Assembly (NCBI RefSeq): GCF_005144475.1
Contig: NZ_SWJZ01000006.1
Coordinates: 1 to 47,645, forward strand
Reading direction: 5' to 3'
Length of the DNA: 47,645 nucleotides
Source of the DNA: Rhodobacter capsulatus
Lineage (GTDB): Bacteria > Pseudomonadota > Alphaproteobacteria > Rhodobacterales > Rhodobacteraceae
This document shows positions 34,225-42,472 of this stretch, in pieces. Position 1 is the first letter of the stretch, and the number at the start of each line of letters is the position of its first letter. The translations under genes were made by a program, and so were the position numbers. The notes under the pieces were generated by a model. It did no database searches. It was not told the origin of the DNA and was given only the letters and a program-made list of their open reading frames with translations.

Positions 34225-34737
34225 ATGTCATTTCAAACCCCGATGAAAGCGCCCGGAACGGAAGAAGGCGCCTCTCCCGGTATCATGTCCTGCTATCTGG
34301 ACAGTCTGTCTCTGGTCGAACGTCTGCATCGTCTGCTTTTGGACGTGATCAAGGACGAATTCGAACGACTGGGGATTTTGGAAATCAACCCGGTGCAGGC
34401 GCTTTTGCTGTTCAACATCGGCGAGAACGAGGTGACGGCGGGCGAGCTGAAGACGCGCGGCTATTACCAGGGCTCGAATGTCAGCTACAATCTGAAGAAG
34501 CTGGTGGAATGCGGCTACATGCATCACCAGCGCTGCGAGATCGACCGTCGTTCGGTGCGGGTAAAGCTGACCGCGAAGGGCGTCGATCTGCGCGAACGGG
34601 TCACCGCGCTCTTTGAACGTCATGCCAAGGGCATGGATGTGCGCAACGTGATCACGCTTGACGCGATGGACGAGATGAACCGGACCCTGCGCCGGATGGA
34701 GCGCTACTGGTCGGATCAGATCCGCTACATCTACTAG
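34225..34737 (+). CDS. MarR-family transcriptional regulator
   Basis: 170 aa. Winged-helix domain with recognition-helix segment VTAGELKTRGYYQGSNVSYNLKKLVECGYM and the wing IDRRSVRVKLTAKG, flanked by helical dimerisation ends. Resembles the alphaproteobacterial LdtR-type MarR proteins (about 170 aa); that name is not certain. The ATG at 34225 is chosen with GGCGGAGAA upstream. Target genes cannot be read from the sequence; the adjacent serine hydrolase is 110 bp downstream. Confidence 0.8.
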   Translation: MSFQTPMKAPGTEEGASPGIMSCYLDSLSLVERLHRLLLDVIKDEFERLGILEINPVQALLLFNIGENEVTAGELKTRGYYQGSNVSYNLKKLVECGYMHHQRCEIDRRSVRVKLTAKGVDLRERVTALFERHAKGMDVRNVITLDAMDEMNRTLRRMERYWSDQIRYIY

Positions 34738-34847
34738 GGACTGACGCAGCGACAGGCTGCATGGCGCCGCTTGCCCCCGGGGCAGGCGGCGTGCTTTCCT
34801 TTGCGGGTCCGGCAGGCGCTCTGGTGCCGAACCTTGGGGAGGGGATC

Positions 34848-36011
34848 ATGCGGCGTTTTCTGCGCATCTTCTGGCGCGTTCTTCTGGTTCTGCTCGTGCT
34901 GGGCGCGGGCGCGGCCCTGGTGAAACGCGATGACATCGCCCGGTTGATGGCGGTGCAGACCTTGTTCGACGAGGGGCGGATCGTCGAGAATTTCTCGCAG
35001 ATGGACCGGTTGTTCCAGTCCCGGGTGCTCGACCGCGGTCCGGGGCCGGTCTCGGCGCTGCCGATGGGCGTGCCGGAAACGCTGTCCCCCGAAGCCGAGG
35101 CCTGGGTCGGCCGCCGCGCGGTCACCGCGCTTGTCATCCTGCGCGACGGGCAGATTACTTATGAGCGGTATTACAAGGGCACCGGGCCCGAGGATCTGCG
35201 GATCAGCTGGTCGATGGCGAAATCGGTGCTGTCGGCGCTGTTCGGGACGCTGGTGGCGGAAGGCACCATCCCCGATCTGCAGGCGCAGGTGGTGGATTTC
35301 GTGCCGCAGCTCAGGGGGTCGGCCTATGACGGTGTCAGCATCCATGACGTGCTGACGATGACCTCGGGCGTGCATTTCGACGAAGACTACATGAAATTTT
35401 CCTCCGACATCAACCGGATGGGCCGGGTGCTGGCGCTGGGCGGCTCGATGGACGGCTTTGCCGCCTCGCTCAAGACCCGGGCGACGCCGCCGGGCAGCCA
35501 CATGCATTACGTCTCGGTTGATACGCATGTTCTGGGGATGGTGATCAAGGGCGCGACGGGGCGCGATCCGGTCGATCTGATGGCGGAGCGGATCATCGCG
35601 CCGATGGGGCTGGAGGCGAGCCCGGTGATGCTGACCGATGGCGAGGGCACGGGTTTCGTGCTCGGCGGGCTGAACCTGCGCACCCGCGATTATGCGCGCA
35701 TCGGGCAGATGTTCCTGCAAGGCGGTTTCTGGAACGGGCGGCAGATCGTGCCCGCCGATTGGGTGGCGGCCTCGACCGCGCATCAGGCGGCGGATGGGGC
35801 GGGCTATGGCTATCAATGGTGGGTGCCCAGGGACAACGCCGATTTCGGCAACGACTACATGGCGCAGGGGATCTACGGGCAGTTCATCTACATCAACCCC
35901 GCCCGGAATGTGGTCATTGCGGTCAATGCGGTCGATCTTGGTTTTGCCGCGGCGGGGGTGACCGATGAAAACCTTGCGATGTTCCGGCAACTGGCGCAGG
36001 CTGGCCCCTGA
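34848..36011 (+). CDS. Serine hydrolase of the beta-lactamase/class C family
   Basis: 387 aa. One N-terminal hydrophobic segment (about 4-25) is a signal anchor or signal peptide. SxxK nucleophile Ser122 in WSMAKS; the general-base region HYVSVD has Tyr221 where YxN is usual (here Y-V-S). The C-terminal GYGYQWWVP block matches the NylB-like and esterase subgroup rather than true beta-lactamases. Substrate not predictable. RBS GGGGAGGGG before the ATG. Its stop is 13 bp before the DUF2237 gene, so they are probably co-transcribed. Confidence 0.86.
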   Translation: MRRFLRIFWRVLLVLLVLGAGAALVKRDDIARLMAVQTLFDEGRIVENFSQMDRLFQSRVLDRGPGPVSALPMGVPETLSPEAEAWVGRRAVTALVILRDGQITYERYYKGTGPEDLRISWSMAKSVLSALFGTLVAEGTIPDLQAQVVDFVPQLRGSAYDGVSIHDVLTMTSGVHFDEDYMKFSSDINRMGRVLALGGSMDGFAASLKTRATPPGSHMHYVSVDTHVLGMVIKGATGRDPVDLMAERIIAPMGLEASPVMLTDGEGTGFVLGGLNLRTRDYARIGQMFLQGGFWNGRQIVPADWVAASTAHQAADGAGYGYQWWVPRDNADFGNDYMAQGIYGQFIYINPARNVVIAVNAVDLGFAAAGVTDENLAMFRQLAQAGP

Positions 36012-36024
36012 AAAGGGGGATCAC

Positions 36025-36393
36025 ATGGAAATGGAACCTTCGGTCAATGTGCTGGACGGGCCGCTGGAGGCCTGCTCGATGGCGCCGAAAACCGGCTTTT
36101 TTCGCGACGGCCATTGCAACACCTGCTGGGAGGATCGCGGGTTGCATTCGGTCTGCGCGGTGATGACGGCGGAGTTTCTGGCCTGGTCGGCCTATGTCGG
36201 CAACGATCTGTCCACGCCGCGGCCCGAGCATGATTTTGCCGGGTTGAAGCCCGGAGATCGCTGGTGCCTCTGCGCCAGCCGCTTCCTGCAGGCGCATGAG
36301 GAGGGCTGCGCCCCCGAGGTCCGGCTGGAGGCCACGCATCGCCGCACGCTGGAGCTGGTGCCGCTCGAGGTCTTGCGGCTTTACGCGATCTGA
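36025..36393 (+). CDS. DUF2237 protein
   Basis: 122 aa. Conserved family start (NVLDGPLEACSMAPKTGFFRDGHCNT) and the C-terminal GDRWCLCASRF block. Six or seven cysteines and a few His/Asp suggest metal or redox function, but none is established. The ATG at 36025 follows AGGGGGA. Its 3' end overlaps the convergent epmA by 13 bp. Confidence 0.85.
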   Translation: MEMEPSVNVLDGPLEACSMAPKTGFFRDGHCNTCWEDRGLHSVCAVMTAEFLAWSAYVGNDLSTPRPEHDFAGLKPGDRWCLCASRFLQAHEEGCAPEVRLEATHRRTLELVPLEVLRLYAI

Positions 36394-37430
36394 TCCGAGA
36401 CCGGCGTCCAGATCACGTCGTCGATCCGCGGCGCCGAGGTGGCGAGCATGACGAGCCGGTCAAAGCCCATCGCAATGCCGCTGGCCGCGGGCATCTGTGC
36501 GAGCGCCGCCAGAAAATCCTCGTCGATCGGGTAACGCTCTCCGTAGATGCGGGCTTTTTCGTCCATCTCGGCCTGAAACCGCAGCCGCTGTTCGGTCGCA
36601 TTGGTCAATTCGCCAAAGCCGTTCGCCAGCTCCACCCCGCAGGCGTAAAGCTCGAACCGTTCGGCGACGCGGCCATCATCGGGGGCGGGACGCGCCAGCG
36701 CGGCCTCGGCCACCGGATAGCGGTCCAGAATCGTCGCCCGGCCATGGCCCAGATGCGGCTCGACCTTTTCCACAAGAACCTTGGACAGCATCAGCGACCA
36801 GGTGTCCGCGTCGCCGACCTTGATCCCGGCGGCGCGGGCCTGGGCGCGCAGCCCCGCGGCATCGGTCGACCCATCCGCGCCGCAGCTGGCCAGCAGGTCG
36901 ATGCCCGCGTGACGCGAGAACGCCTCCGCGACCGAAAGCCGCTCGGGCACGGCAAAGGGGTCGCATTCATGGCCCCTGTAGCGCAGCACCGTGCTGCCCG
37001 CGGCCGTCGCCGCAAGGCGCAGGAAATCGGCGCAATCCTGCATCAGTACGGTGTAGTCCTCGCCCACCCGATACCATTCGAGCATGGTGAATTCGGGCGA
37101 ATGCAGGGCCCCGCGCTCGCGGTTGCGCCAGACATGGGCAAAGGCGGCGATCCGGGTTTCGCCCGCCGCCAGCAGTTTCTTCATCGCGAATTCGGGCGAG
37201 GTGTGCAGATACATCGGCACCGGGGCGCCATCATTGCCGATCGCGGTGGTGGCAAAGCCGTGCAGATGCGCCTCGTTGCCGGGGCTGACCTGCAGCGCCA
37301 CCGGATCGACCTCGAGGAAGGCGTGATCGGCCAGCCAGCCGCGCAGCGCGGTCTGAATGCGGGCGCGTGCCAGCAGGGCCGGGCGGCGATCGGCGTGACG
37401 GGAGGGGCTCCACCAGGGCGTTTGGCTCAT
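36381..37430 (-). CDS. epmA: Elongation factor P lysyltransferase
   Basis: 349 aa. Attaches (R)-beta-lysine to EF-P Lys34. It is a stand-alone class II lysyl-tRNA-synthetase catalytic core without the anticodon domain: EAHLHGFATT near residue 53, MYLHTSPEFAMKKLL, WRNRERGALHSPEFTMLEWYR, ELANGFGELTNATEQ, and the C-terminal motif 3 GIAMGFDRLVML. The ATG at 37430 excludes 28 unrelated upstream residues. Divergent from efp by 98 bp, so enzyme and target are probably co-regulated. EpmB (lysine 2,3-aminomutase) is not in this window. Confidence 0.94.
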   Translation of the reverse strand: MSQTPWWSPSRHADRRPALLARARIQTALRGWLADHAFLEVDPVALQVSPGNEAHLHGFATTAIGNDGAPVPMYLHTSPEFAMKKLLAAGETRIAAFAHVWRNRERGALHSPEFTMLEWYRVGEDYTVLMQDCADFLRLAATAAGSTVLRYRGHECDPFAVPERLSVAEAFSRHAGIDLLASCGADGSTDAAGLRAQARAAGIKVGDADTWSLMLSKVLVEKVEPHLGHGRATILDRYPVAEAALARPAPDDGRVAERFELYACGVELANGFGELTNATEQRLRFQAEMDEKARIYGERYPIDEDFLAALAQMPAASGIAMGFDRLVMLATSAPRIDDVIWTPVSDQIA

Positions 37431-37528
37431 TTTCGGGGCTTTTTGCTGGAAATACGGCTCGCGATGGTTTAGGCGCTTCGCCATCCGGGCGCCAGAGCCT
37501 GTCTTAGACCCCATTCAAGGAACCTCAA

Positions 37529-38098
37529 ATGGCCAAAGTCATCGCCTCTTCGCTGCGCAAGGGCAACGTCGTCGACATGGACGGTGTGCTTTACATCGTG
37601 CTGACCGCCGAAAACATCCACCCGGGCAAGGGCAACTCGGTGACGCAGGTCGAGATGCGCCGGATTTCGGACGGGGTGAAGGTGTCGGAACGCTGGCGCA
37701 CCGTGGACAGCGTGGAAAAGGCGCATGTCGACGAGAACGAATTCGACTTCCTCTATGAGGATGGCGAGGGCTTCCACTTCATGAACCCCGAGACCTACGA
37801 CCAGATCGCCGTGTCGGCCGATGTGGTGGGCGATGCCAAGGTGCACCTGCGCGACGGCATCCGGGTGTGGATGCTGACGCATGAAGGCGTGGCGCTGTCG
37901 ATCGAGCTGCCGCAAAAGGTCACCGTCGAGGTCGAAGAGACCGAGCCGGTGGTGAAGGGGCAGACCGCGTCCTCGTCCTACAAGCCCGCGATGTGCACCG
38001 GCGGCATCCGCGTGATGGTGCCGCCGCATATCGGCGTCGGCACGAAGATCATCATCAACACCGCCGACACCTCCTATGTGGAACGTTCCAAGGAGTGA
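37529..38098 (+). CDS. efp: Translation elongation factor P
   Basis: 189 aa. Relieves ribosome stalling at polyproline. The loop IHPGKGNS contains Lys34, the lysine that EpmA modifies; three domains of normal length follow (KOW-like start, then two OB folds). Ends at a strong terminator. Divergent partner epmA is immediately upstream. Confidence 0.97.
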   Translation: MAKVIASSLRKGNVVDMDGVLYIVLTAENIHPGKGNSVTQVEMRRISDGVKVSERWRTVDSVEKAHVDENEFDFLYEDGEGFHFMNPETYDQIAVSADVVGDAKVHLRDGIRVWMLTHEGVALSIELPQKVTVEVEETEPVVKGQTASSSYKPAMCTGGIRVMVPPHIGVGTKIIINTADTSYVERSKE

Positions 38099-38122
38099 TC
38101 CTTCGGACCCGTTGCGATCCTC

Positions 38123-38145
38123 AGGCACCCTTCGGGGTGCCTTTT
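38123..38145 (+). terminator. Rho-independent terminator of efp
   Basis: AGGCACCC (38123-38130) pairs with GGGTGCCT (38135-38142) over TTCG, followed by TTT. Confidence 0.85.
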
Positions 38146-38291
38146 GCATTGGAGGGCGTCGGTCCGGCCGGGACTTTGCCCGATTTTCAACGCTCAGTCG
38201 TGCGTCTGCCCCCTTGCCCTGCGGCTTGCGCCTGCGGGCAATCGTCCCGCGCGGTCTGCCACTGGCAGACCGCCATTGCGGGCCGAAATGC

Positions 38292-38320
38292 AAAAGGCCG
38301 GGGAAACCCCCGGCCTTTTG
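38292..38320. terminator. Bidirectional terminator at the 3' end of irr
   Basis: AAAAGGCCGGGG pairs with CCCCGGCCTTTT around AAAC, giving a T-run on both strands. It serves irr on the minus strand. The 38147-38290 stretch before it has no gene that I can support. Confidence 0.8.
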
Positions 38321-38336
38321 CTGTACTCGGCTGCGC

Positions 38337-38753
38337 TCAGATCTTTTTCAGCCGGATCACCACATCGACGCGGCTGACCTCGGTCCCTTCGGGGGCCTTC
38401 GGCACGCGGACGAGTTCGAGTTCCTCGACCGGGGCGTCGGAGATCCGGTTCTCGCCCTCCCAGAAGAAATGCGGGTGATCGTCCATCCGGGTGTCGAAAT
38501 AGCTGCGCCCGGCATCGACGGTGATTTCATGCATGATCCCCGCCTCGCAAAAGGCGCGCAGCGTGTTGTAGACCGTGGCGAGCGAGACCTTTTCCCCGGC
38601 GTCGCGGGCGGCGGCGTAAAGCACCTCGGCAGTCACATGCCGGTTCATCCCGTCGCCGACCAGAAGCGACGCCAAGGACATCCGTTGCCGGGTCGGCCGA
38701 AGCCCGCCCGCGGCGAGCCAGCGCAGTCCACGTTCCTGAGCCATCGTCTTCAT
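38337..38753 (-). CDS. irr: Iron response regulator, Fur family
   Basis: 138 aa. Fur-fold: winged helix (LRPTRQRMSLASLL then VTAEVLYAAARDAGEKVSLATVYNTLRAFCEAG) and a dimerisation/metal domain with the HPHFF motif (His93, His95). Irr represses iron-use genes when heme is low, and in alphaproteobacteria often lies next to fabA, as here. Its heme-regulatory motif is reduced (a single HxH), so heme sensitivity may differ. The ATG at 38753 is used; 38744 is an alternative. Divergent from fabA across 154 bp. Confidence 0.88.
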   Translation of the reverse strand: MKTMAQERGLRWLAAGGLRPTRQRMSLASLLVGDGMNRHVTAEVLYAAARDAGEKVSLATVYNTLRAFCEAGIMHEITVDAGRSYFDTRMDDHPHFFWEGENRISDAPVEELELVRVPKAPEGTEVSRVDVVIRLKKI

Positions 38754-38780
38754 GATCGAAAACCTTTTTTTCCTGTAACT

Positions 38781-38810
38781 ATTATAAGTTGAACCGGCTT
38801 CGCATTCAAC
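38781..38810 (-). promoter_or_regulatory. Strong promoter of irr with an overlapping inverted repeat
   Basis: On the minus strand, -35 TTGAAT (38804-38809), exactly 17 bp, -10 TATAAT (38781-38786). An inverted repeat GTTGAA-N11-TTCAAC (38788-38810) spans the -35 and most of the spacer, so it could be an operator. Confidence 0.75.
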
Positions 38811-38907
38811 GGGATTCTGACGCACCCCCGGGGCGGGGGGCGGGCCTTGCACCTTCGGGCGGGGCGGTGCTAGAGGAAGGGGGACAAGACCTTGGGGGGA
38901 AACGCCG

Positions 38908-39417
38908 ATGTCACTCTATCCGACAAGCTTCGGCAAGGACGATCTGCTCAAATGTGCGCGAGGCGAGCTGTTCGGGCCGGGCAATGCCCAGCTTCCGGCA
39001 CCGCCGATGCTGATGATGGACCGCATCACCGAGATTTCGGAAGACGGCGGGCTGCATGGCAAGGGTCATGTGGTGGCCGAATTCGACATCACGCCGGATC
39101 TGTGGTTCTTTGACTGCCATTTCCCGGGCAACCCGATCATGCCGGGCTGTCTGGGCCTGGACGGGCTGTGGCAGCTCACCGGCTTCAACCTGGGCTGGCG
39201 CGGCTGGCAGGGGCGGGGCTATGCGCTGGGCGTGGGCGAGGTCAAGCTGACCGGCATGGTCCGCCCCGACCGCAAGATGCTGACCTACAAGGTCGATTTC
39301 ACCAAGGCCCTGCAGACCCGGCGTCTGACCATGGGCGTGGCCGACGGTATCGTCGAGGCCGACGGCGAAGTGATCTATGTGGTCAAGGACATGAAAGTGG
39401 CTCTCTCGGAGAGCTGA
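38908..39417 (+). CDS. fabA: 3-hydroxydecanoyl-ACP dehydratase/isomerase
   Basis: 169 aa. Dehydrates 3-hydroxydecanoyl-ACP and isomerises the product to the cis-3 isomer, starting unsaturated fatty acid synthesis. Hot-dog fold with catalytic His71 in [11 protein letters not shown] and Asp85 in LGLDGLWQ. First gene of fabA-fabB-fabI. Confidence 0.96.
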   Translation: MSLYPTSFGKDDLLKCARGELFGPGNAQLPAPPMLMMDRITEISEDGGLHGKGHVVAEFDITPDLWFFDCHFPGNPIMPGCLGLDGLWQLTGFNLGWRGWQGRGYALGVGEVKLTGMVRPDRKMLTYKVDFTKALQTRRLTMGVADGIVEADGEVIYVVKDMKVALSES

Positions 39418-39440
39418 TCGAAGAAGGACAGGAGGCCCCC

Positions 39441-40670
39441 ATGCGGCGCGTCGTCATCACCGGGCTGGGCATCGTCAGCCCCATCGGCAATTCTGCCGAA
39501 GAGGTTTCGGCCAGCCTGCGGGCCGGTCGCTCGGGCATCGTCTTTGCCCCCGAATATGCCGAGCGCGGTTTCCGCAGCCAGATCCATGGCGCGCCGCAGA
39601 TCGTGCTGGAAGACCATATCGACAAGCGCAACCTGCGCTTCATGGGCCGCGGCGCCGCCTACAACTTCCTGTCGATGGAACAGGCGATCCGCGATTCGGG
39701 GCTTGAGGAAAGCGACGTCTCGAACCCGCGCACCGGGCTGATCATGGGCTCGGGCGGGCCCTCGACCTCGAATTTCTTCGAGGCGCATCAGACCGTGCTG
39801 CAAAAGGGCTCGCCCAAGCGCATGGGGCCGTTCATGGTGACGCGCTGCATGTCCTCGACGAACTCGGCCTGTCTGGCGACGCCGTTCAAGATCAAGGGCG
39901 TGAACTATTCGATCACCTCGGCCTGCTCGACCTCGGCGCATTGCATCGGCAACGCCGCCGAGCTGATCCAGATGGGCAAGCAGGACATCGTCTTTGCCGG
40001 TGGTGGCGAGGAGCTGGACTGGACGCTGTCGTGTCTGTTCGACGCGATGGGCGCGATGTCGTCGAAATACAACGACACGCCGACCACCGCGGCGCGGGCC
40101 TTCGACGTGACGCGGGACGGCTTTGTCATCGCGGGCGGCGGCGGCGTTCTGGTTCTGGAGGAACTCGAACACGCGAAAGCCCGTGGCGCGAAGATCTATG
40201 CCGAGCTGACCGGCTACGGCGCGACCTCGGACGGCTATGACATGGTGGCCCCCTCGGGCGAGGGCGGCGAACGCTCGATGCGGCTGGCGCTGGGCACGCT
40301 GCCCGAAGGCCGCCAGATCACCTATATCAACGCGCATGGCACCTCGACCGTCGCGGGCGACGTGACCGAGGTCGAGGCCGTCCGCCGCGTCTTTGGCGAA
40401 GGCAAGGTGCCGCCGATCTCGTCGACGAAATCGCTGACCGGGCACAGCCTGGGCGCCACCGGCGTGCATGAGGCGATCTATTGCCTGTTGATGATGCAGG
40501 GCAAATTCATCACCGGATCGGCCAACATCACCGAGCTGGATCCGGCGATCAAGCCCGAGGAAATCGCCACCAAGCTGGTGGAAAACGTCGAATTCGACTC
40601 GGTTCTGTCGAACAGCTTCGGCTTTGGCGGCACCAACGCCACGCTGGTGATGAGCGCCTACAAGGGTTGA
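39441..40670 (+). CDS. fabB: Beta-ketoacyl-ACP synthase I
   Basis: 409 aa. Elongates cis-3-decenoyl-ACP, committing it to unsaturated fatty acids. Nucleophile Cys162 in [10 protein letters not shown], with catalytic His residues in INAHGTST and GHSLGATG and the thiolase C-terminal block [20 protein letters not shown] before the ATG, 23 bp after fabA. Confidence 0.97.
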   Translation: MRRVVITGLGIVSPIGNSAEEVSASLRAGRSGIVFAPEYAERGFRSQIHGAPQIVLEDHIDKRNLRFMGRGAAYNFLSMEQAIRDSGLEESDVSNPRTGLIMGSGGPSTSNFFEAHQTVLQKGSPKRMGPFMVTRCMSSTNSACLATPFKIKGVNYSITSACSTSAHCIGNAAELIQMGKQDIVFAGGGEELDWTLSCLFDAMGAMSSKYNDTPTTAARAFDVTRDGFVIAGGGGVLVLEELEHAKARGAKIYAELTGYGATSDGYDMVAPSGEGGERSMRLALGTLPEGRQITYINAHGTSTVAGDVTEVEAVRRVFGEGKVPPISSTKSLTGHSLGATGVHEAIYCLLMMQGKFITGSANITELDPAIKPEEIATKLVENVEFDSVLSNSFGFGGTNATLVMSAYKG

Positions 40671-40676
40671 GGAACG

Positions 40677-41465
40677 ATGGCTGAGTTGATGAAGGGAAAA
40701 CGGGGCCTCGTCATGGGCGTGGCCAATGAACGCTCGATCGCCTGGGGCATCGCCTCGGCGCTGGCGGCCGAGGGCGCGGAGCTGGCCTTTTCCTATCAGG
40801 GCGAGGCTTTCGGCAAGCGCGTCGAGCCGCTGGCGGCTTCGGTCGGATCGACGCTTCTGGTCGATGTCGACGTGAACGACGATGCCTCGCTGGATGCCGC
40901 CTTCCAGCGGCTGAAGGACGAATGGGGCACGATCGACTTTGTCATCCATGCCATCGCCTATTCCGACAAGAACGAGCTGGCGGGGCGGTTCATCCACACC
41001 ACGCGGGACAACTTCAAGAACAGCCTGGCGATCTCGTGCTTTTCCTTCATCGACATCGCCCGGCGCGCGTCGGAACTGATGCCGGACGGCGGCGCGCTGA
41101 TCACGCTGACCTATGGCGGCTCGAACCGGGTGACGCCGTTTTACAACGTGATGGGCGTGGCCAAGGCGGCGCTCGAATCCGCCGTGCGCTATCTGGCCAA
41201 TGATCTTGGGCCGCAGGGGATCCGGGTGAATGCGATCTCGCCCGGCCCGATGAAGACGCTGGCGGGCGCGGCCATCGGCGGGGCGCGCAAGACCTTCCGC
41301 CACACGGAAGCCAACAGCCCGATGCGGCAGAATGCGACGCTGGAAGCGGTGGGCGGCTCGGCGGTCTTCCTGTGTTCCGATTACGGCGCCTGCACGACGG
41401 GGGATGTGGTGATGGTCGATTGCGGCTATCATGTGCTGGGCATGCCGCAGCCGGAAAACATCTGA
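40677..41465 (+). CDS. fabI: Enoyl-ACP reductase (NADH), FabI
   Basis: 262 aa. Last reductive step of each fatty-acid elongation cycle; target of triclosan. SDR fold with the FabI-type Gly motif GVANERSIAWGIA and a catalytic Tyr-(x)6-Lys in FYNVMGVAKAALE. Six bp after fabB. Three tightly packed fab genes form one operon ended by a terminator. Confidence 0.97.
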   Translation: MAELMKGKRGLVMGVANERSIAWGIASALAAEGAELAFSYQGEAFGKRVEPLAASVGSTLLVDVDVNDDASLDAAFQRLKDEWGTIDFVIHAIAYSDKNELAGRFIHTTRDNFKNSLAISCFSFIDIARRASELMPDGGALITLTYGGSNRVTPFYNVMGVAKAALESAVRYLANDLGPQGIRVNAISPGPMKTLAGAAIGGARKTFRHTEANSPMRQNATLEAVGGSAVFLCSDYGACTTGDVVMVDCGYHVLGMPQPENI

Positions 41466-41482
41466 TCGACCGATCGAGTTTC

Positions 41483-41505
41483 AAGGGCGCCTGCGGGCGC
41501 CCTTT
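41483..41505 (+). terminator. Terminator of the fab operon
   Basis: AAGGGCGCC pairs with GGGCGCCCTT over a TGC loop, followed by TGCTTTT. Confidence 0.8.
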
Positions 41506-41523
41506 GCTTTTGGAGAGTGAGTG

Positions 41524-42351
41524 ATGGATTTTTTCACCGCAGACGATGGCGCGAAGATCGCCTTTTCCGACGAGGGGGCAGGGGGGCCTGTCGTGCTGGC
41601 GCTGGCGGGGCTGACCCGCACCGGGCGCGACTTCGACTATCTGGCGGCCCATCTGCCGCCCTGCCGTCTGATCCGCATGGATTACCGCGGCCGCGGCGAC
41701 AGCCAATGGACCGGGGCCGCGACCTATACGGTCCTGCGCGAGGCGGCGGATGCGCTGCAGCTGCTTGACCATCTGGGCGTGGAAAAGGCCGCGGTGCTGG
41801 GCACCTCGCGCGGCGGGATGATCGGGATGTATCTGGCGGCGGTGGCGAAGCCGCGTCTGACCGGGCTGTGCCTGAACGACATCGGCCCGGTGCTGGAGCG
41901 CGCGGGGCTGGAGCGCATCTTCGACGTCGTCGGCCGCAATCCGGTGGCGAAAAGCTTTGCCGAGCTGGTCGAGAAACTCCCCGCCGCGATGGTGGGCTAT
42001 GAAAATGTGCCGATGAGCCGCTGGCTGGAGGAAACCGAGCGGCACAATATCGAAACTCCGCAAGGCGTGAAGATCAACTACGATCCCGAACTGCGCGAGG
42101 CTTTCCTCCACGCCTTCGACGCGGGCATCTTCGAGACCTGGCCCTTGTTCGACGCCTGTGCCGGTCTGCCCGTGGCGCTGATCCGGGGGGCGAATTCCGA
42201 CCTTCTGAGCCCCGAAACCGTGGCCGAGATGCGCCGCCGCCGCCCCGACATGACCTTTGCCGAGATCCCGGGCCGTCCGCATATCCCCTTCCTCGACGAG
42301 CCCGAGGCGGTCGCCCTGATCCGCGGCTGGATTGCGCGCCTGCCCGGCTGA
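41524..42351 (+). CDS. Alpha/beta hydrolase
   Basis: 275 aa. Alpha/beta hydrolase fold with nucleophile Ser95 in VLGTSRGGM and the catalytic His in GRPHIPFLDEPEA near the end. An oxyanion-type region ALAGLTRTGRDFDYL is near the start, where HG is usual; here it is A-G. Substrate unknown. ATG at 41524 (GTG at 41521 is possible), RBS GGAGAG. It follows the fab terminator and is probably its own unit. Confidence 0.88.
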   Translation: MDFFTADDGAKIAFSDEGAGGPVVLALAGLTRTGRDFDYLAAHLPPCRLIRMDYRGRGDSQWTGAATYTVLREAADALQLLDHLGVEKAAVLGTSRGGMIGMYLAAVAKPRLTGLCLNDIGPVLERAGLERIFDVVGRNPVAKSFAELVEKLPAAMVGYENVPMSRWLEETERHNIETPQGVKINYDPELREAFLHAFDAGIFETWPLFDACAGLPVALIRGANSDLLSPETVAEMRRRRPDMTFAEIPGRPHIPFLDEPEAVALIRGWIARLPG

Positions 42352-42364
42352 GCCCGGCACTCCT

Positions 42365-42388
42365 GCGGCATTTTCGCAAAATGCCCGC
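42365..42388. terminator. Hairpin after the alpha/beta hydrolase
   Basis: GGCATTTT (42367-42374) pairs perfectly with AAAATGCC (42378-42385) over CGC, with the stem extendable by GC. A further inverted repeat CTCAC-N6-GTGAG (42424-42439) lies before the RTX gene start. Terminator or regulatory role is uncertain. Confidence 0.4.
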
Positions 42389-42472
42389 TATTTGAACCAA
42401 AGTTGACGCCGGTCATGGCGCGGCTCACGCATTTGTGAGGCAATGCCCCCCGCTCTGGTACGGGAGGACACC

